Assembly: GCF_004766125.1 (NCBI RefSeq)
Contig: NZ_SJSA01000002.1
Location: 558,001-622,000, forward strand
Reading direction: 5' to 3'
From: Duncaniella freteri
Lineage (GTDB): Bacteria > Bacteroidota > Bacteroidia > Bacteroidales > Muribaculaceae
DNA: 64,000 nt
Shown: positions 35,444-43,730 of the stretch, one piece after another
Numbering within the stretch: the first letter of the stretch is position 1
Layout: the number at the start of each line of letters is the position of its first letter
Translations under genes and position numbers: made by a program
The notes under the pieces: model-generated
Seen by the model: the letters and a program-made list of their open reading frames with translations, nothing else
The model's database searches: none
What the model was told of the DNA's origin: nothing

Positions 35444-36754
35444 ATGAGCAAATACATCATCGAAGGCGGACATCGCCTGAACGGCAACATAAAACCACAA
35501 GGAGCAAAAAATGAAGCACTCCAGGTGATTAGCGCAGTGCTGCTGACCTCGGAGCCTGTCACCATTCATAATGTGCCTAACATACTGGACGTGAAAAACC
35601 TCATTGACCTCCTCAGGGCAATGAATGTCAAGGTGGAAAAGATCGGTGAACACAGCTACCGGTTCCAAGCCGATGATCTTGATGAGGACTACATATCAAG
35701 TGCCGATTTTGTAGCACGTTGCGCCGGATTGCGAGGCTCTGTGCTCGTTGTAGGACCTTTGCTTGCACGCCTTGGTCAATCATATTTTGCCAAGCCCGGT
35801 GGTGATAAAATAGGCCGACGCAAGGTCGACACCCACATCTCCGGACTCTCCAAGCTCGGAGCTATGATAGCCTATAACGAAGAGCGTCAGGCATATTACC
35901 TTGTAACAGTCAACGGTCTTAAAGGATGCTACATGCTCCTCGACGAGGCTTCTGTGACAGGCACCGCAAACATCATAATGGCTGCATCACTCGCTGAAGG
36001 CACTACCACCATTTATAATGCAGCCTGCGAGCCATATGTGCAGCAACTGTGCAGAATGCTTTCTCAGATGGGAGTTAAGATCGAAGGCATCGGCTCCAAC
36101 CTGCTTCGCATCACAGGGACGGACCATATCGGCGGAGCGGACCATACCATACTCCCCGACATGATCGAGGTGGGAAGTTTCATTGGCATGGCTGCACTCA
36201 CTCAAAGCGAGCTCACCATCAAGGATGTGTCCTACGATAATCTTGGTATAATCCCCGATTCTTTCCGCAGGCTAGGCATCAGACTCGAACGCCGTGGCGA
36301 CGATATCTTCATCCCTGCACAGGATGTATACGAGATCGAAACCAACCTCGACGGATCGATCCCCACCATAGCCGATGCTCCATGGCCCGGATTGACCCCC
36401 GACCTTCTTTCTGTAATGCTTGTGACCGCGACACAATGTCGAGGATCAGTGCTGATACACCAAAAGATGTTTGAAAGCCGCCTGTTCTTTGTCGACCGGC
36501 TCATTGACATGGGCGCACAGATCATGCTATGCGACCCTCACCGCGCTGTGGTGATAGGCCTTGACCACAAAATGCCCCTTAGAGCCAACAATATGCACTC
36601 CCCCGACATCCGAGCCGGAATAGCGATGCTAATAGCAGCCTTGAGTGCGAAAGGCATGTCGACGATCGACAACATCGACCAGATCGACCGTGGATACGAA
36701 GCTATCGACACCCGCCTGTCATCGGCCGGAGCATGCATCTCCAGGCGAGAATAG
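35444..36754 (+). CDS. murA: UDP-N-acetylglucosamine 1-carboxyvinyltransferase, Asp-type
   Basis: A 436-residue EPSP-synthase-fold enzyme that adds enolpyruvate to UDP-GlcNAc, the first committed step of peptidoglycan synthesis. PQGAKNEALQVI carries the Lys-Asn pair (K22, N23). The active-site loop reads AKPGGDKIGRRKVDTH, so the position of the usual fosfomycin-reactive cysteine (PGGC) is aspartate (D121, codon 35804-35806). The rest is standard (LPDMIEVGSFIGMAALT, WPGLTPDLLSV). It follows murB by 74 nt, so both early Mur enzymes are in one operon. Confidence 0.95.
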   Translation: MSKYIIEGGHRLNGNIKPQGAKNEALQVISAVLLTSEPVTIHNVPNILDVKNLIDLLRAMNVKVEKIGEHSYRFQADDLDEDYISSADFVARCAGLRGSVLVVGPLLARLGQSYFAKPGGDKIGRRKVDTHISGLSKLGAMIAYNEERQAYYLVTVNGLKGCYMLLDEASVTGTANIIMAASLAEGTTTIYNAACEPYVQQLCRMLSQMGVKIEGIGSNLLRITGTDHIGGADHTILPDMIEVGSFIGMAALTQSELTIKDVSYDNLGIIPDSFRRLGIRLERRGDDIFIPAQDVYEIETNLDGSIPTIADAPWPGLTPDLLSVMLVTATQCRGSVLIHQKMFESRLFFVDRLIDMGAQIMLCDPHRAVVIGLDHKMPLRANNMHSPDIRAGIAMLIAALSAKGMSTIDNIDQIDRGYEAIDTRLSSAGACISRRE

Positions 36755-36795
36755 AAATCTCTCAAGTCAAGTCAAGCCCATCTCTACTCTACAAA

Positions 36796-38994
36796 ATGGA
36801 AGGAAACAACAAACAGCTGTCCGATATACGCGAACTTGTACGCCGGCTCGCCTCTGAGGCTTCGGTTGTGAGCGAGCCTACCGACTATGCCAAGATTCGC
36901 AAGGTACACAAAGAAGCCATCAAATCCGGATATTTGCCATCACGCACCCACGGTATCGACCCTTCGGTGCGCTCGATAGAGACATGCATAGCACTATGTG
37001 AGATGGTATCGCCTGACCGCAACATGATTGTAGCAACACTCATATATAATCTGTGTGCGGCAGGAGTGCTTGATATCAACCGCATAGAAGAACTATGGGA
37101 TGCCGATGTGGCTCACCTTGTCACCGGACTGATGAAAGTGACCACTCTTTACGGCAAACAGACTGTAGTAAAAACCGACAATTTCCGTCGGCTCCTTATG
37201 GCACTTGCCGATGACATACGTGTCATCATAATCATGATAGTAGACCGCCTGACGCTTATGAGGGCGATCAACCATCATCCTGACGAAAAATTCGTCATCG
37301 ATACAGCTTTTGAAGCGAATTATCTGTACGCACCCCTCGCCCATCGCCTCGGCCTTTACAAAATAAAGAGCGAGCTTGAGGACATGTCGCTCAAATACTC
37401 GTCAAGGGAAACCTATACAAAGATAGCTCGTGAGCTCAACGAGACAAAAGCGGCTCGTGACGCATATATCGCATCGTTCATAGCCCCGGTGAAAGAGAAA
37501 CTCGACAAGACCGGGCTAAAATATGAAATCAAAGGGCGCACCAAAAGCATATTCTCCATCTGGAATAAGCTGCGCAAGCAACAGGTGGAACTGTCGGGCA
37601 TCTATGACCTCTTCGCCATCCGTATCATTCTTGATGTACCGCGTGAGGATGAGAAAGCTGAGTGCTGGAGGGTGTTCTCGATAGTCACGGATATGTACAC
37701 CTCCAATCCGAAAAGGCTCAAGGACTGGCTCTCAATCCCTAAAGGCAATGGCTACGAGTCTCTCCACACCACCGTCATGGGACCTGACAGCAAATGGGTC
37801 GAAGTCCAGATACGCACTCGCAGGATGGACCTCGTTGCAGAAAAAGGTCTCGCAGCCCACTGGAAATACAAGGGCATAAAGAGCGAGGGCCAACTGGACG
37901 CATGGATGAACAATGTTCGTGACATTCTTGAGACCGCCGACGGCCCCATGGAGCTCATGAAAAATTTCAAGATGGACCTGTATGACAAAGAGGTGTTCAT
38001 CTTCACTCCTATGGGCGACCTCTACAGGCTCCCTATGGGAGCATCTGTGCTCGACTTCGCTTTTGCCGTACATTCTAAACTCGGATGCTCATGTGTCGGC
38101 GGCAAGGTGAACGGACGAAACCGCAAACTCAATCACAAGCTCTCGTCGGGCGACACAGTAGAAATCACAACATCTCCGTCGCAAACCCCCAAACTCGACT
38201 GGCTCAACTTCGTAGTGACCAACAAGGCACGCAACAAGATACGCCAGACCATCAATGAGCGAGCCAACCGATCGTCAGAATTCGGTCGTGAACTGCTGCA
38301 ACGCCGCTGTAAAAACCGGAAAATAGAACTTGAGGAGGGCACACTGATGCGATCCATAAAAAAACTGGGATATCGCACAGTCACTGACTTCTATAAAGCC
38401 ATAGCAGATGAATCGATCGATGTCAACGATGTCATAGCCACCTATGAGCTAATTTATTCTGCCGAACATAAAGCTGAGATTGAGAGGCGAAGCGCAGAGG
38501 AGTTCGAGCTAATAGACCCGAACGAACGCCTTTCAGATGGCAATGATGACATACTTGTGATCGGCGATAACATAAAGGGGGTCAATTACCGGCTGTCAAA
38601 ATGCTGCAACCCCATCTATGGAGATGATGTGTTCGGATTCGTATCGGCAGAAGGTGTCATCAAGATCCACCGCATGAATTGCCCGAATTCAAATCACATA
38701 CGCGAACGCTATCCTTATCGCGTGATACGCACACGCTGGTCAGGGAAAGCAGGCAATCAGTTTGCCGCCACAGTGCGCATCTTGGGCAACGACGACATAA
38801 GTATTGTGACCAATATCACATCCATAATCAACAAAGAGAAGGATGTCAATATGCGCAACATATCAATCGAGTCGCATGATGGAATGTTCTCTGGCTTCCT
38901 CGTGCTTGGTATCAACGACACATCCGCGCTCAACAATATAATCAAAAAAATAAAAACCGTAAAAGGCGTAAAAGATGTTCAACGCAGCAATTAG
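36796..38994 (+). CDS. relA: RelA/SpoT-family (p)ppGpp synthetase with an inactive hydrolase domain
   Basis: A 732-residue long RSH protein. The synthetase domain is intact (IKGRTKSIFSIWNKL, GIYDLFAIRII, IPKGNGYESLHTTV, VEVQIRTRRMD), followed by TGS (EVFIFTPMGDLYRLPMGASV), a zinc-finger-like region (YRLSKCCNPIYGDDV, HRMNCPN) and a C-terminal ACT domain. In the HD domain the catalytic pair is lost: the position of HD is Tyr84-Asn85 (LIYNL, codons 37045-37050) and the preceding histidine region is DPSVRSIE. It is therefore probably a synthetase only. The frame is open to 36733, but the ATG at 36796 avoids the murA overlap. Confidence 0.9.
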   Translation: MEGNNKQLSDIRELVRRLASEASVVSEPTDYAKIRKVHKEAIKSGYLPSRTHGIDPSVRSIETCIALCEMVSPDRNMIVATLIYNLCAAGVLDINRIEELWDADVAHLVTGLMKVTTLYGKQTVVKTDNFRRLLMALADDIRVIIIMIVDRLTLMRAINHHPDEKFVIDTAFEANYLYAPLAHRLGLYKIKSELEDMSLKYSSRETYTKIARELNETKAARDAYIASFIAPVKEKLDKTGLKYEIKGRTKSIFSIWNKLRKQQVELSGIYDLFAIRIILDVPREDEKAECWRVFSIVTDMYTSNPKRLKDWLSIPKGNGYESLHTTVMGPDSKWVEVQIRTRRMDLVAEKGLAAHWKYKGIKSEGQLDAWMNNVRDILETADGPMELMKNFKMDLYDKEVFIFTPMGDLYRLPMGASVLDFAFAVHSKLGCSCVGGKVNGRNRKLNHKLSSGDTVEITTSPSQTPKLDWLNFVVTNKARNKIRQTINERANRSSEFGRELLQRRCKNRKIELEEGTLMRSIKKLGYRTVTDFYKAIADESIDVNDVIATYELIYSAEHKAEIERRSAEEFELIDPNERLSDGNDDILVIGDNIKGVNYRLSKCCNPIYGDDVFGFVSAEGVIKIHRMNCPNSNHIRERYPYRVIRTRWSGKAGNQFAATVRILGNDDISIVTNITSIINKEKDVNMRNISIESHDGMFSGFLVLGINDTSALNNIIKKIKTVKGVKDVQRSN

Positions 38995-39829
38995 ACAATG
39001 GCGTACACCACTCGCCATATTTACCTCATTAACCCTGCTTGCCTCCTGTTCAGGCTCGGCAGACAAGGATAGAGCACAGGCACTCCTTGACTCCGCCACT
39101 CAGGCGTTCGATTCAGGCAACTATATCCTGGCTCTCTCTATTACGGACTCTCTAAAAAGAAGCTATCCCTCACAGATTGACATACGCCGCAAGGCATTAC
39201 ATCTCACTACTCGTGCCACTGAAGGCCTGACGCTCCATAGGCTTGAGACAGCCGACTCCCTTCTTGCGACTCTCGGAGTGAAAGGAGATTCATTGCAGAA
39301 ACTTATCCGCTATGTCAAGAATCCGATAGAAGGATACTATGTAGGCATCAATGCCAAGGACGGAGGCATAGTCGGCTCCAACGGCATTCAGGCACGACTT
39401 ACACCCAACGGCAACTTCTATCTTATATCGTCACTCAAGTCCAAGGCTGTGAAAAGCACATCGGTCACAGTGGCATGCGATGGGGCAAGCGCATCGACCT
39501 CTACAGTTGCATACGACGGCGAGCGGAACGACCGTTCAATGGGTGCTGAAGTAATTACATACATGGGTGCTGAATGCGACTCCCTTGGTCATTTCATCCA
39601 GCTGCACTATTCCCAGCCCATGACTCTGACATTTAATGGTTCCACATCATACTCCATGCCTCTCCCACAGGCTCAGGCTCAGGAAATAGCCACCTTGTAT
39701 GAATACTCCACCACTATGCGACGAGCAAAAGTGGCATCACTGGAAAAAGAAAAGCTCACCCGCGCGCTCGATATAGCAAGAGCCCAGGCAGCAAAGACAT
39801 ATGTAGAGCCATCTGACGATGAAAAGTGA
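38975..39829 (+). CDS. Putative lipoprotein of unknown function
   Basis: A 284-residue protein. Residues 10-25 are hydrophobic and end in the lipobox LLASC, so Cys25 should be lipidated. Residues 30-100 are helical with a TPR-like look (DSATQAFDSGNYILALSITD), the middle is beta-rich (GGIVGSNGIQARLTPNGNFY), and the last 60 residues form a charged helix. The family is not recognised. It overlaps the end of relA by 20 nt in another frame and the start of the yihY gene by 11 nt, so the three are probably translationally coupled. Confidence 0.7.
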   Translation: MFNAAIRQWRTPLAIFTSLTLLASCSGSADKDRAQALLDSATQAFDSGNYILALSITDSLKRSYPSQIDIRRKALHLTTRATEGLTLHRLETADSLLATLGVKGDSLQKLIRYVKNPIEGYYVGINAKDGGIVGSNGIQARLTPNGNFYLISSLKSKAVKSTSVTVACDGASASTSTVAYDGERNDRSMGAEVITYMGAECDSLGHFIQLHYSQPMTLTFNGSTSYSMPLPQAQAQEIATLYEYSTTMRRAKVASLEKEKLTRALDIARAQAAKTYVEPSDDEK

Positions 39830-41180
39830 AAAGAAGTTTACCGAAAGGATTGAATCACGTTACAAGAGCATCTACGCTCGTGTAATGGCCATATGGGCAT
39901 ACTGCTCAGAAGGAGTGTGGGAGGACCATAGGACCACGCTTAAGGTCAACATCATCAAGACCGTCAATCTAACTGTAAAGACTTTTTTAAGCTCAAATCT
40001 TCAAAGCAAGGCGTGCGCTATGACCTATCGCACACTTCTTGCCATAGTCCCGGCTCTGGCTTTGGTATTCGCCATAGGCAGAGGATTCGGATTCCAGAAC
40101 CTGCTGCAAACACAGCTTTTCCATTATTTTCCATCCCAGCATAAAGCACTGGAGATGGCTTTCTCGTTTGTCGATTCCTGCCTCGCCCAAGCTTCGGAAG
40201 GGATATTTGTAGGTGTGGGTCTGGTTTTCCTCCTATGGACCATTATATCGCTCCTTGACAGCGTTGAAGAGACTTTCAACGAGGTGTGGGGAGTCACTGT
40301 CGACCGATCCATATTCCGCAAAGTCACTGACTATCTTGCCATCTGCATAATTCTACCTGTGTTAATGATATGCTCCGGTGGTCTTCAGATATTCATGTCA
40401 AAAACCATACAGCACCTTCTGCCGTTTGATTTCGTTACGCCTTTTATCGAATTCCTCCTTGACTGTGTCAGCTTCCTGTTCGCATGGTTATTCTTTACAG
40501 GAGCCTACATGCTAATACCTAATGCCAAGGTTAAGTTCAAAAACGCATTTCCGGCAGGAGCTATAGCAGGAACCTCATTTCAGGTGCTGCAATGGCTGTT
40601 CGTCACAGGACAGCTGTATGTCTCCAAATACAATGCCATCTACGGCTCTTTCTCGTTCCTTCCATTGATGCTCATATGGATGCAGATGTCATGGCTGATC
40701 ACCCTTGCCGGAGCTCTTATATGCTGCTCAGCACAGAACATATCTCTGTTCAGTTTCAACAAGCAGACGCAAAACATATCTGAGAATTACCGCCGCAAAG
40801 TGTCTATCGCAGTGCTGTCAACAGTCCTAAAACGATTTGCAGCAGGCGAATCCCCACTTACTGTAGCCCAAATAGCCAGCAGATATGACATCCCGTCACG
40901 CCTTGCAGCCAATATCACAGAACGGCTGCTCAACTGTGGCCTACTTGTCAGGGTCGCCCCTCTGGGGGAAACAGAGATATCCGATGATCTCCCCATACAG
41001 CCCTCCCTGAGCATTGATCATTACACTGTCTCCTTTGTCATCGACACGCTCCGCAATCATGGAGAAGACAACTTCATACCTGGTTTTGATAAAGAATTCC
41101 CAGAAGTCGTGAAAGTGTGCGACGAAATATATCGGCAGATATCTTCGGCAGAGGGAAAGACCCTTCTTACCGATCTTTAA
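39819..41180 (+). CDS. YihY/BrkB-family inner-membrane protein
   Basis: A 453-residue membrane protein with about six hydrophobic segments in residues 60-310. The family signature region is present: LQSKACAMTYRTLLAIVPAL near the start, SVEETFNEVWGV, and YNAIYGSFSFLPLMLIWMQM. A 130-residue cytoplasmic tail contains a winged-helix-like stretch (SPLTVAQIASRYDIPSRLAA), a common addition in this family. It was once called ribonuclease BN in error; the true function is unknown. Confidence 0.88.
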   Translation: MKSEKKFTERIESRYKSIYARVMAIWAYCSEGVWEDHRTTLKVNIIKTVNLTVKTFLSSNLQSKACAMTYRTLLAIVPALALVFAIGRGFGFQNLLQTQLFHYFPSQHKALEMAFSFVDSCLAQASEGIFVGVGLVFLLWTIISLLDSVEETFNEVWGVTVDRSIFRKVTDYLAICIILPVLMICSGGLQIFMSKTIQHLLPFDFVTPFIEFLLDCVSFLFAWLFFTGAYMLIPNAKVKFKNAFPAGAIAGTSFQVLQWLFVTGQLYVSKYNAIYGSFSFLPLMLIWMQMSWLITLAGALICCSAQNISLFSFNKQTQNISENYRRKVSIAVLSTVLKRFAAGESPLTVAQIASRYDIPSRLAANITERLLNCGLLVRVAPLGETEISDDLPIQPSLSIDHYTVSFVIDTLRNHGEDNFIPGFDKEFPEVVKVCDEIYRQISSAEGKTLLTDL

Positions 41181-41229
41181 ATACCCCAATTTTCAATTAT
41201 ATATTCATTATTAATCATTTCTAAAAGTT

Positions 41230-41604
41230 ATGAAAGAAGTAATCTCCACAACATCAGCTCCAGCAGCTATTGGTCCCTACAGCCAGGCCATCAAGTGCGG
41301 CTCACTGCTTTTCTGCTCTGGTCAGATCCCTGTAAATCCTGCCACCGGCGAAGTCCCTGAAGGCATCCAGGCTCAGACAGAACAATCTCTTGCTAACGTA
41401 AAAGCCCTCCTTGCTGCGGCGGGAACCAGCATTGACCGCGTGGTTAAAACCACCGTTTTCCTTGCCGACATGAGCCTTTTCGGCCCCATGAACGAAGTAT
41501 ATGGCCGCACATTCTCTGAGCCATTCCCGGCTCGTTCAGCTGTCGCTGTACGCGAACTTCCCAAACAAGTGCTTGTTGAAATCGAAGTGATAGCTGAGGT
41601 ATAA
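41230..41604 (+). CDS. ridA: RidA-family 2-iminobutanoate/2-iminopropanoate deaminase
   Basis: A 124-residue YjgF/RidA protein that hydrolyses reactive imines made by PLP enzymes. The family motifs are [29 protein letters not shown] and [15 protein letters not shown] with the substrate-binding Arg. Last gene of the murB operon, 49 nt after yihY, and followed by a strong terminator. Confidence 0.95.
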   Translation: MKEVISTTSAPAAIGPYSQAIKCGSLLFCSGQIPVNPATGEVPEGIQAQTEQSLANVKALLAAAGTSIDRVVKTTVFLADMSLFGPMNEVYGRTFSEPFPARSAVAVRELPKQVLVEIEVIAEV

Positions 41605-41631
41605 AGCCTTTTAACACAACAACGTCTTTTG

Positions 41632-41666
41632 GATGGTTGCGCTAATCATGCGCAACCATCTTTTTT
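41632..41666 (+). terminator. Terminator of the murB-ridA operon
   Basis: A perfect 11-bp stem, GATGGTTGCGC (41632-41642) and GCGCAACCATC (41650-41660), loop TAATCAT, then six T. This marks the end of the core operon and the left border of the accessory region. Confidence 0.9.
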
Positions 41667-42067
41667 ATATGCAGTTGGATTCATTTATGGTATTTACAAC
41701 CATTTATTACTCAATAATTTGCAAGCAATAAGTCAGAAATATGGTCGTAACCTTTAACGGTACATTCTAAAGGATGAAGATTTAATGCTTTTATTGATTC
41801 TTAACTTATTTGGGGTGTCAATACGAACGGTTTCTTCTTTTTTCAGTGCAGTTTGTTTCCGATATTCCACTTCTATTTTAGCTCATTGTCAAAGCCACTG
41901 CAAAGGTACTATATTTTGTTAGCCTTGTCTTTTGGTTGCACTGTATTTTTCAAACACGATATATGAGATCATGAAAGTTACGGAAATAAGAGGTAGTATA
42001 ACTTAAAACTCAAATATGTCTTGACAAAATTCGTCAAGGTACATTTGGTCAAGTGGCGAATTTGTTG
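41667..42067. other. 401-bp AT-rich stretch without a gene
   Basis: No convincing coding frame on either strand. It holds a minus-strand -7 motif (TACCTTTG, 41901-41908) with no partner and no gene to drive, and a short inverted repeat CTTGAC-N7-GTCAAG (42020-42038) just before the promoter at 42044-42075. It looks like non-coding debris between the core operon and the island. Confidence 0.5.
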
Positions 42068-42075
42068 TAACTTTG
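42044..42075 (+). promoter_or_regulatory. Promoter at the 5' edge of the GNAT fragment
   Basis: TTTG at 42044-42047 and TAACTTTG at 42068-42075, spacer 20 nt. The -7 element overlaps the point where homology to GNAT proteins begins, so the fragment may be transcribed. Confidence 0.5.
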
Positions 42076-42424
42076 TCTCCTGAATGACAGAATCAGCCGT
42101 CAGGATGTGACGAACAGTCAATGGAAAAAGATTAAGGGAGGATTCCCCGAGCGTAAGCAATTCGGAAGTTATCCGGCTATCAAGATTGGCCGATTCGCAG
42201 TATCGTCACAATATAAAGGGCGTAATATCGGTACTGACCTGATGAACCTCCTAAAAGGTATGCTCAACGAGAATCCCAACTACTCCGCTTTCCGTTACCT
42301 GACTGTTGATGCGTATCTATCCGCCATCGATTTCTATCAAAAGAATGATTTCAAGATATTATCAGAGAAGATTTTGAGTGACCACACCCGTTTGATGTTC
42401 TTCGATATGATGGAGTTGGAATAA
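42071..42424 (+). pseudogene. 5'-truncated GNAT acetyltransferase (TacT-like toxin type)
   Basis: The C-terminal two thirds of a GNAT protein. The reading frame runs from a TAA at 42068-42070 and gives LNDRISRQDVTNSQWKKIKG, then YPAIKIGRFAVSSQYKGRNI (acetyl-CoA loop), ending SDHTRLMFFDMMELE. The first 60 or so residues, normally carrying the N-terminal beta strands, are missing. A GTG at 42107 could still start a 105-residue product. Relatives include the acetyltransferase toxins of TacT type, but no antitoxin gene is visible beside it. Confidence 0.65.
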
Positions 42425-42454
42425 TTAGCTCTTACGCATAACTCGCATTTTGAG

Positions 42455-42798
42455 ATGAAAACGACCGACGATTTCTTCATTCCCGATAATGAGTCGTATC
42501 GGCATCTACCCATACATCTCCCGGTCATATCGAGATACACCGTGTCGATTCTTCGGAATATTTTGAATATAACCGAAATACCCGCAGATGGGACAAACAG
42601 CAGATGCCATCTCTTACCGATGGGGAAAAGGCGGTGCTTACTCTTTCAATTCAAGGGTATACCATGTCGGAGATAGCCGACAGAATCTGTCTGTCACCTG
42701 ACACCATCAAGAAATACCGTCAGCGCATATTCGAGAAACTTGATGTTCGCAATATCTCTGAAGCCATCGTAGCGGCTACAAACAACAAGTTACTCTAA
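42455..42798 (+). pseudogene. LuxR-type HTH regulator with its central domain deleted
   Basis: The ATG at 42455 begins with MKTTDDFFIPDNESYRHL, the opening of a known group of Bacteroidales LuxR-family regulators of about 250 residues. The frame then shifts, and the C-terminal part continues in another frame as SPGHIEIHRVDSSEYFEYN, followed by the intact HTH (GEKAVLTLSIQGYTMSEIAD, CLSPDTIKKYRQRIFEKLDV). The middle sensing domain (over 100 residues in relatives) is gone. An ATG at 42604 could still produce a 64-residue DNA-binding domain alone. The 3' end overlaps the convergent gene by 9 bp. Confidence 0.65.
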
Positions 42799-43329
42799 AT
42801 TCTTGCACTGGTAGAATCGAGGGAAGTGTTTGACCTCACGTCCGACCGCGATGTTGGCTGCTATTCTTGCGCTCATATATGCCGCCGTTTTGTTTGCAGT
42901 ATCGTTAGTTACCCCTTTCTCTATATCCGTCAGAGAATTGCGTAACCAGTTGCAGCCCTCCACATTCCAAAATGCGCAGTAACCCACCATATAGTTAGCC
43001 GCCCACTGTCTGAGGTTCGGTTTATTCAACAGATCTCGGCCTTCGCCCGGCATTACCACAATAGCTCCGGCTCCATTTACAAAGTCAAATGGAAGGATTA
43101 AAGGTATAATCGCATCTTTTGACCGACAAGAACTGCCTTCATTGACACTTTCTGCAATAACATCAACATTACTCGGCATAGTCATTCCATCAGAAGATGT
43201 TATTATTTGAATGGACTCAAAGCCCAACTGTTTAAGTTCAGCTTTGATGCTGTCTATAAACTCTATCGTCCCTATAACCGCAATCCGGCAGTATGCAATC
43301 CGGCGTTTTTCTTCACTTGTCATATTCAT
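42790..43329 (-). CDS. Hypothetical protein, possibly HesA/ThiF-like
   Basis: A 179-residue protein with no signal peptide. It opens with a Rossmann-like beta-alpha-beta stretch (RIAYCRIAVIGTIEFIDSIK), has IIPLILPFDFVNGAGAIVVM in the middle and QWAANYMVGYCAFWNVEGCN, then ends YMSARIAANIAVGREVKHFP. The pattern recalls E1-like (ThiF/HesA) proteins without the usual glycine-rich loop, but I cannot name a family. It is divergent from the interrupted lipoprotein gene, across an intergenic region with a large inverted repeat. TAATTTTG on its own strand (43345-43352) is a likely -7 element. Confidence 0.6.
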   Translation of the reverse strand: MNMTSEEKRRIAYCRIAVIGTIEFIDSIKAELKQLGFESIQIITSSDGMTMPSNVDVIAESVNEGSSCRSKDAIIPLILPFDFVNGAGAIVVMPGEGRDLLNKPNLRQWAANYMVGYCAFWNVEGCNWLRNSLTDIEKGVTNDTANKTAAYMSARIAANIAVGREVKHFPRFYQCKNLE

Positions 43330-43370
43330 AATTTATTTTCACTGCAAAATTAGAACTACCCCCTCTGTTG

Positions 43371-43432
43371 TGCCATACCTAAAAGTGTATGTTTTCACAG
43401 CTAAACGCATTTGTACACTTTTGGGTATGGCA
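43371..43432. promoter_or_regulatory. Pair of 19-bp inverted repeats between divergent genes, candidate operator
   Basis: TGCCATACCTAAAAGTGTA (43371-43389) and its reverse complement with one mismatch (43414-43432) are separated by 24 bp. The centre-to-centre distance is 43 bp, close to four helical turns. The pair occupies the space between the unknown leftward gene (start 43329) and the lipoprotein gene (start 43478). Confidence 0.6.
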
Positions 43433-43477
43433 AGGAATTTTTCTCAGTATTAATTTTGCATCAGAAAAATTTTGGTT

Positions 43478-43664
43478 ATGAACAAGACTCTTATTATATG
43501 TTGCTTAGCATTGTCTTTGGCATCATGTACTATGCAAAGACTTCCGCCATTCTCCTCTGAGAGCTGGCATATTGACAGTTATTCCGGTAATGCCAAAAGC
43601 AACACTGGTCTTGAGTTCGGATTCGGTTGCGAATGGATGATTACAGATACCGCGCTGATTCAGA
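43478..43664 (+). pseudogene. Lipoprotein gene, N-terminal fragment interrupted by IS21-family element
   Basis: A signal peptide with lipobox (MNKTLIICCLALSLASC) begins a protein that is cut after about 62 residues (WMITDTALIQ). The true continuation lies at 46358-46899 beyond the insertion sequence, in the same phase. Joined through one copy of the duplicated target TTCAGA, the two parts give a 242-residue lipoprotein (244 if the GTG two codons upstream is used). As it stands the frame runs 19 codons into the element. Confidence 0.75.
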
Positions 43665-43730
43665 TGGAAAAACCGGAGCAGACTGGGACAGTGCGCCGGA
43701 GCAGACTGGGACACTTTTGATGCTGCAAAG

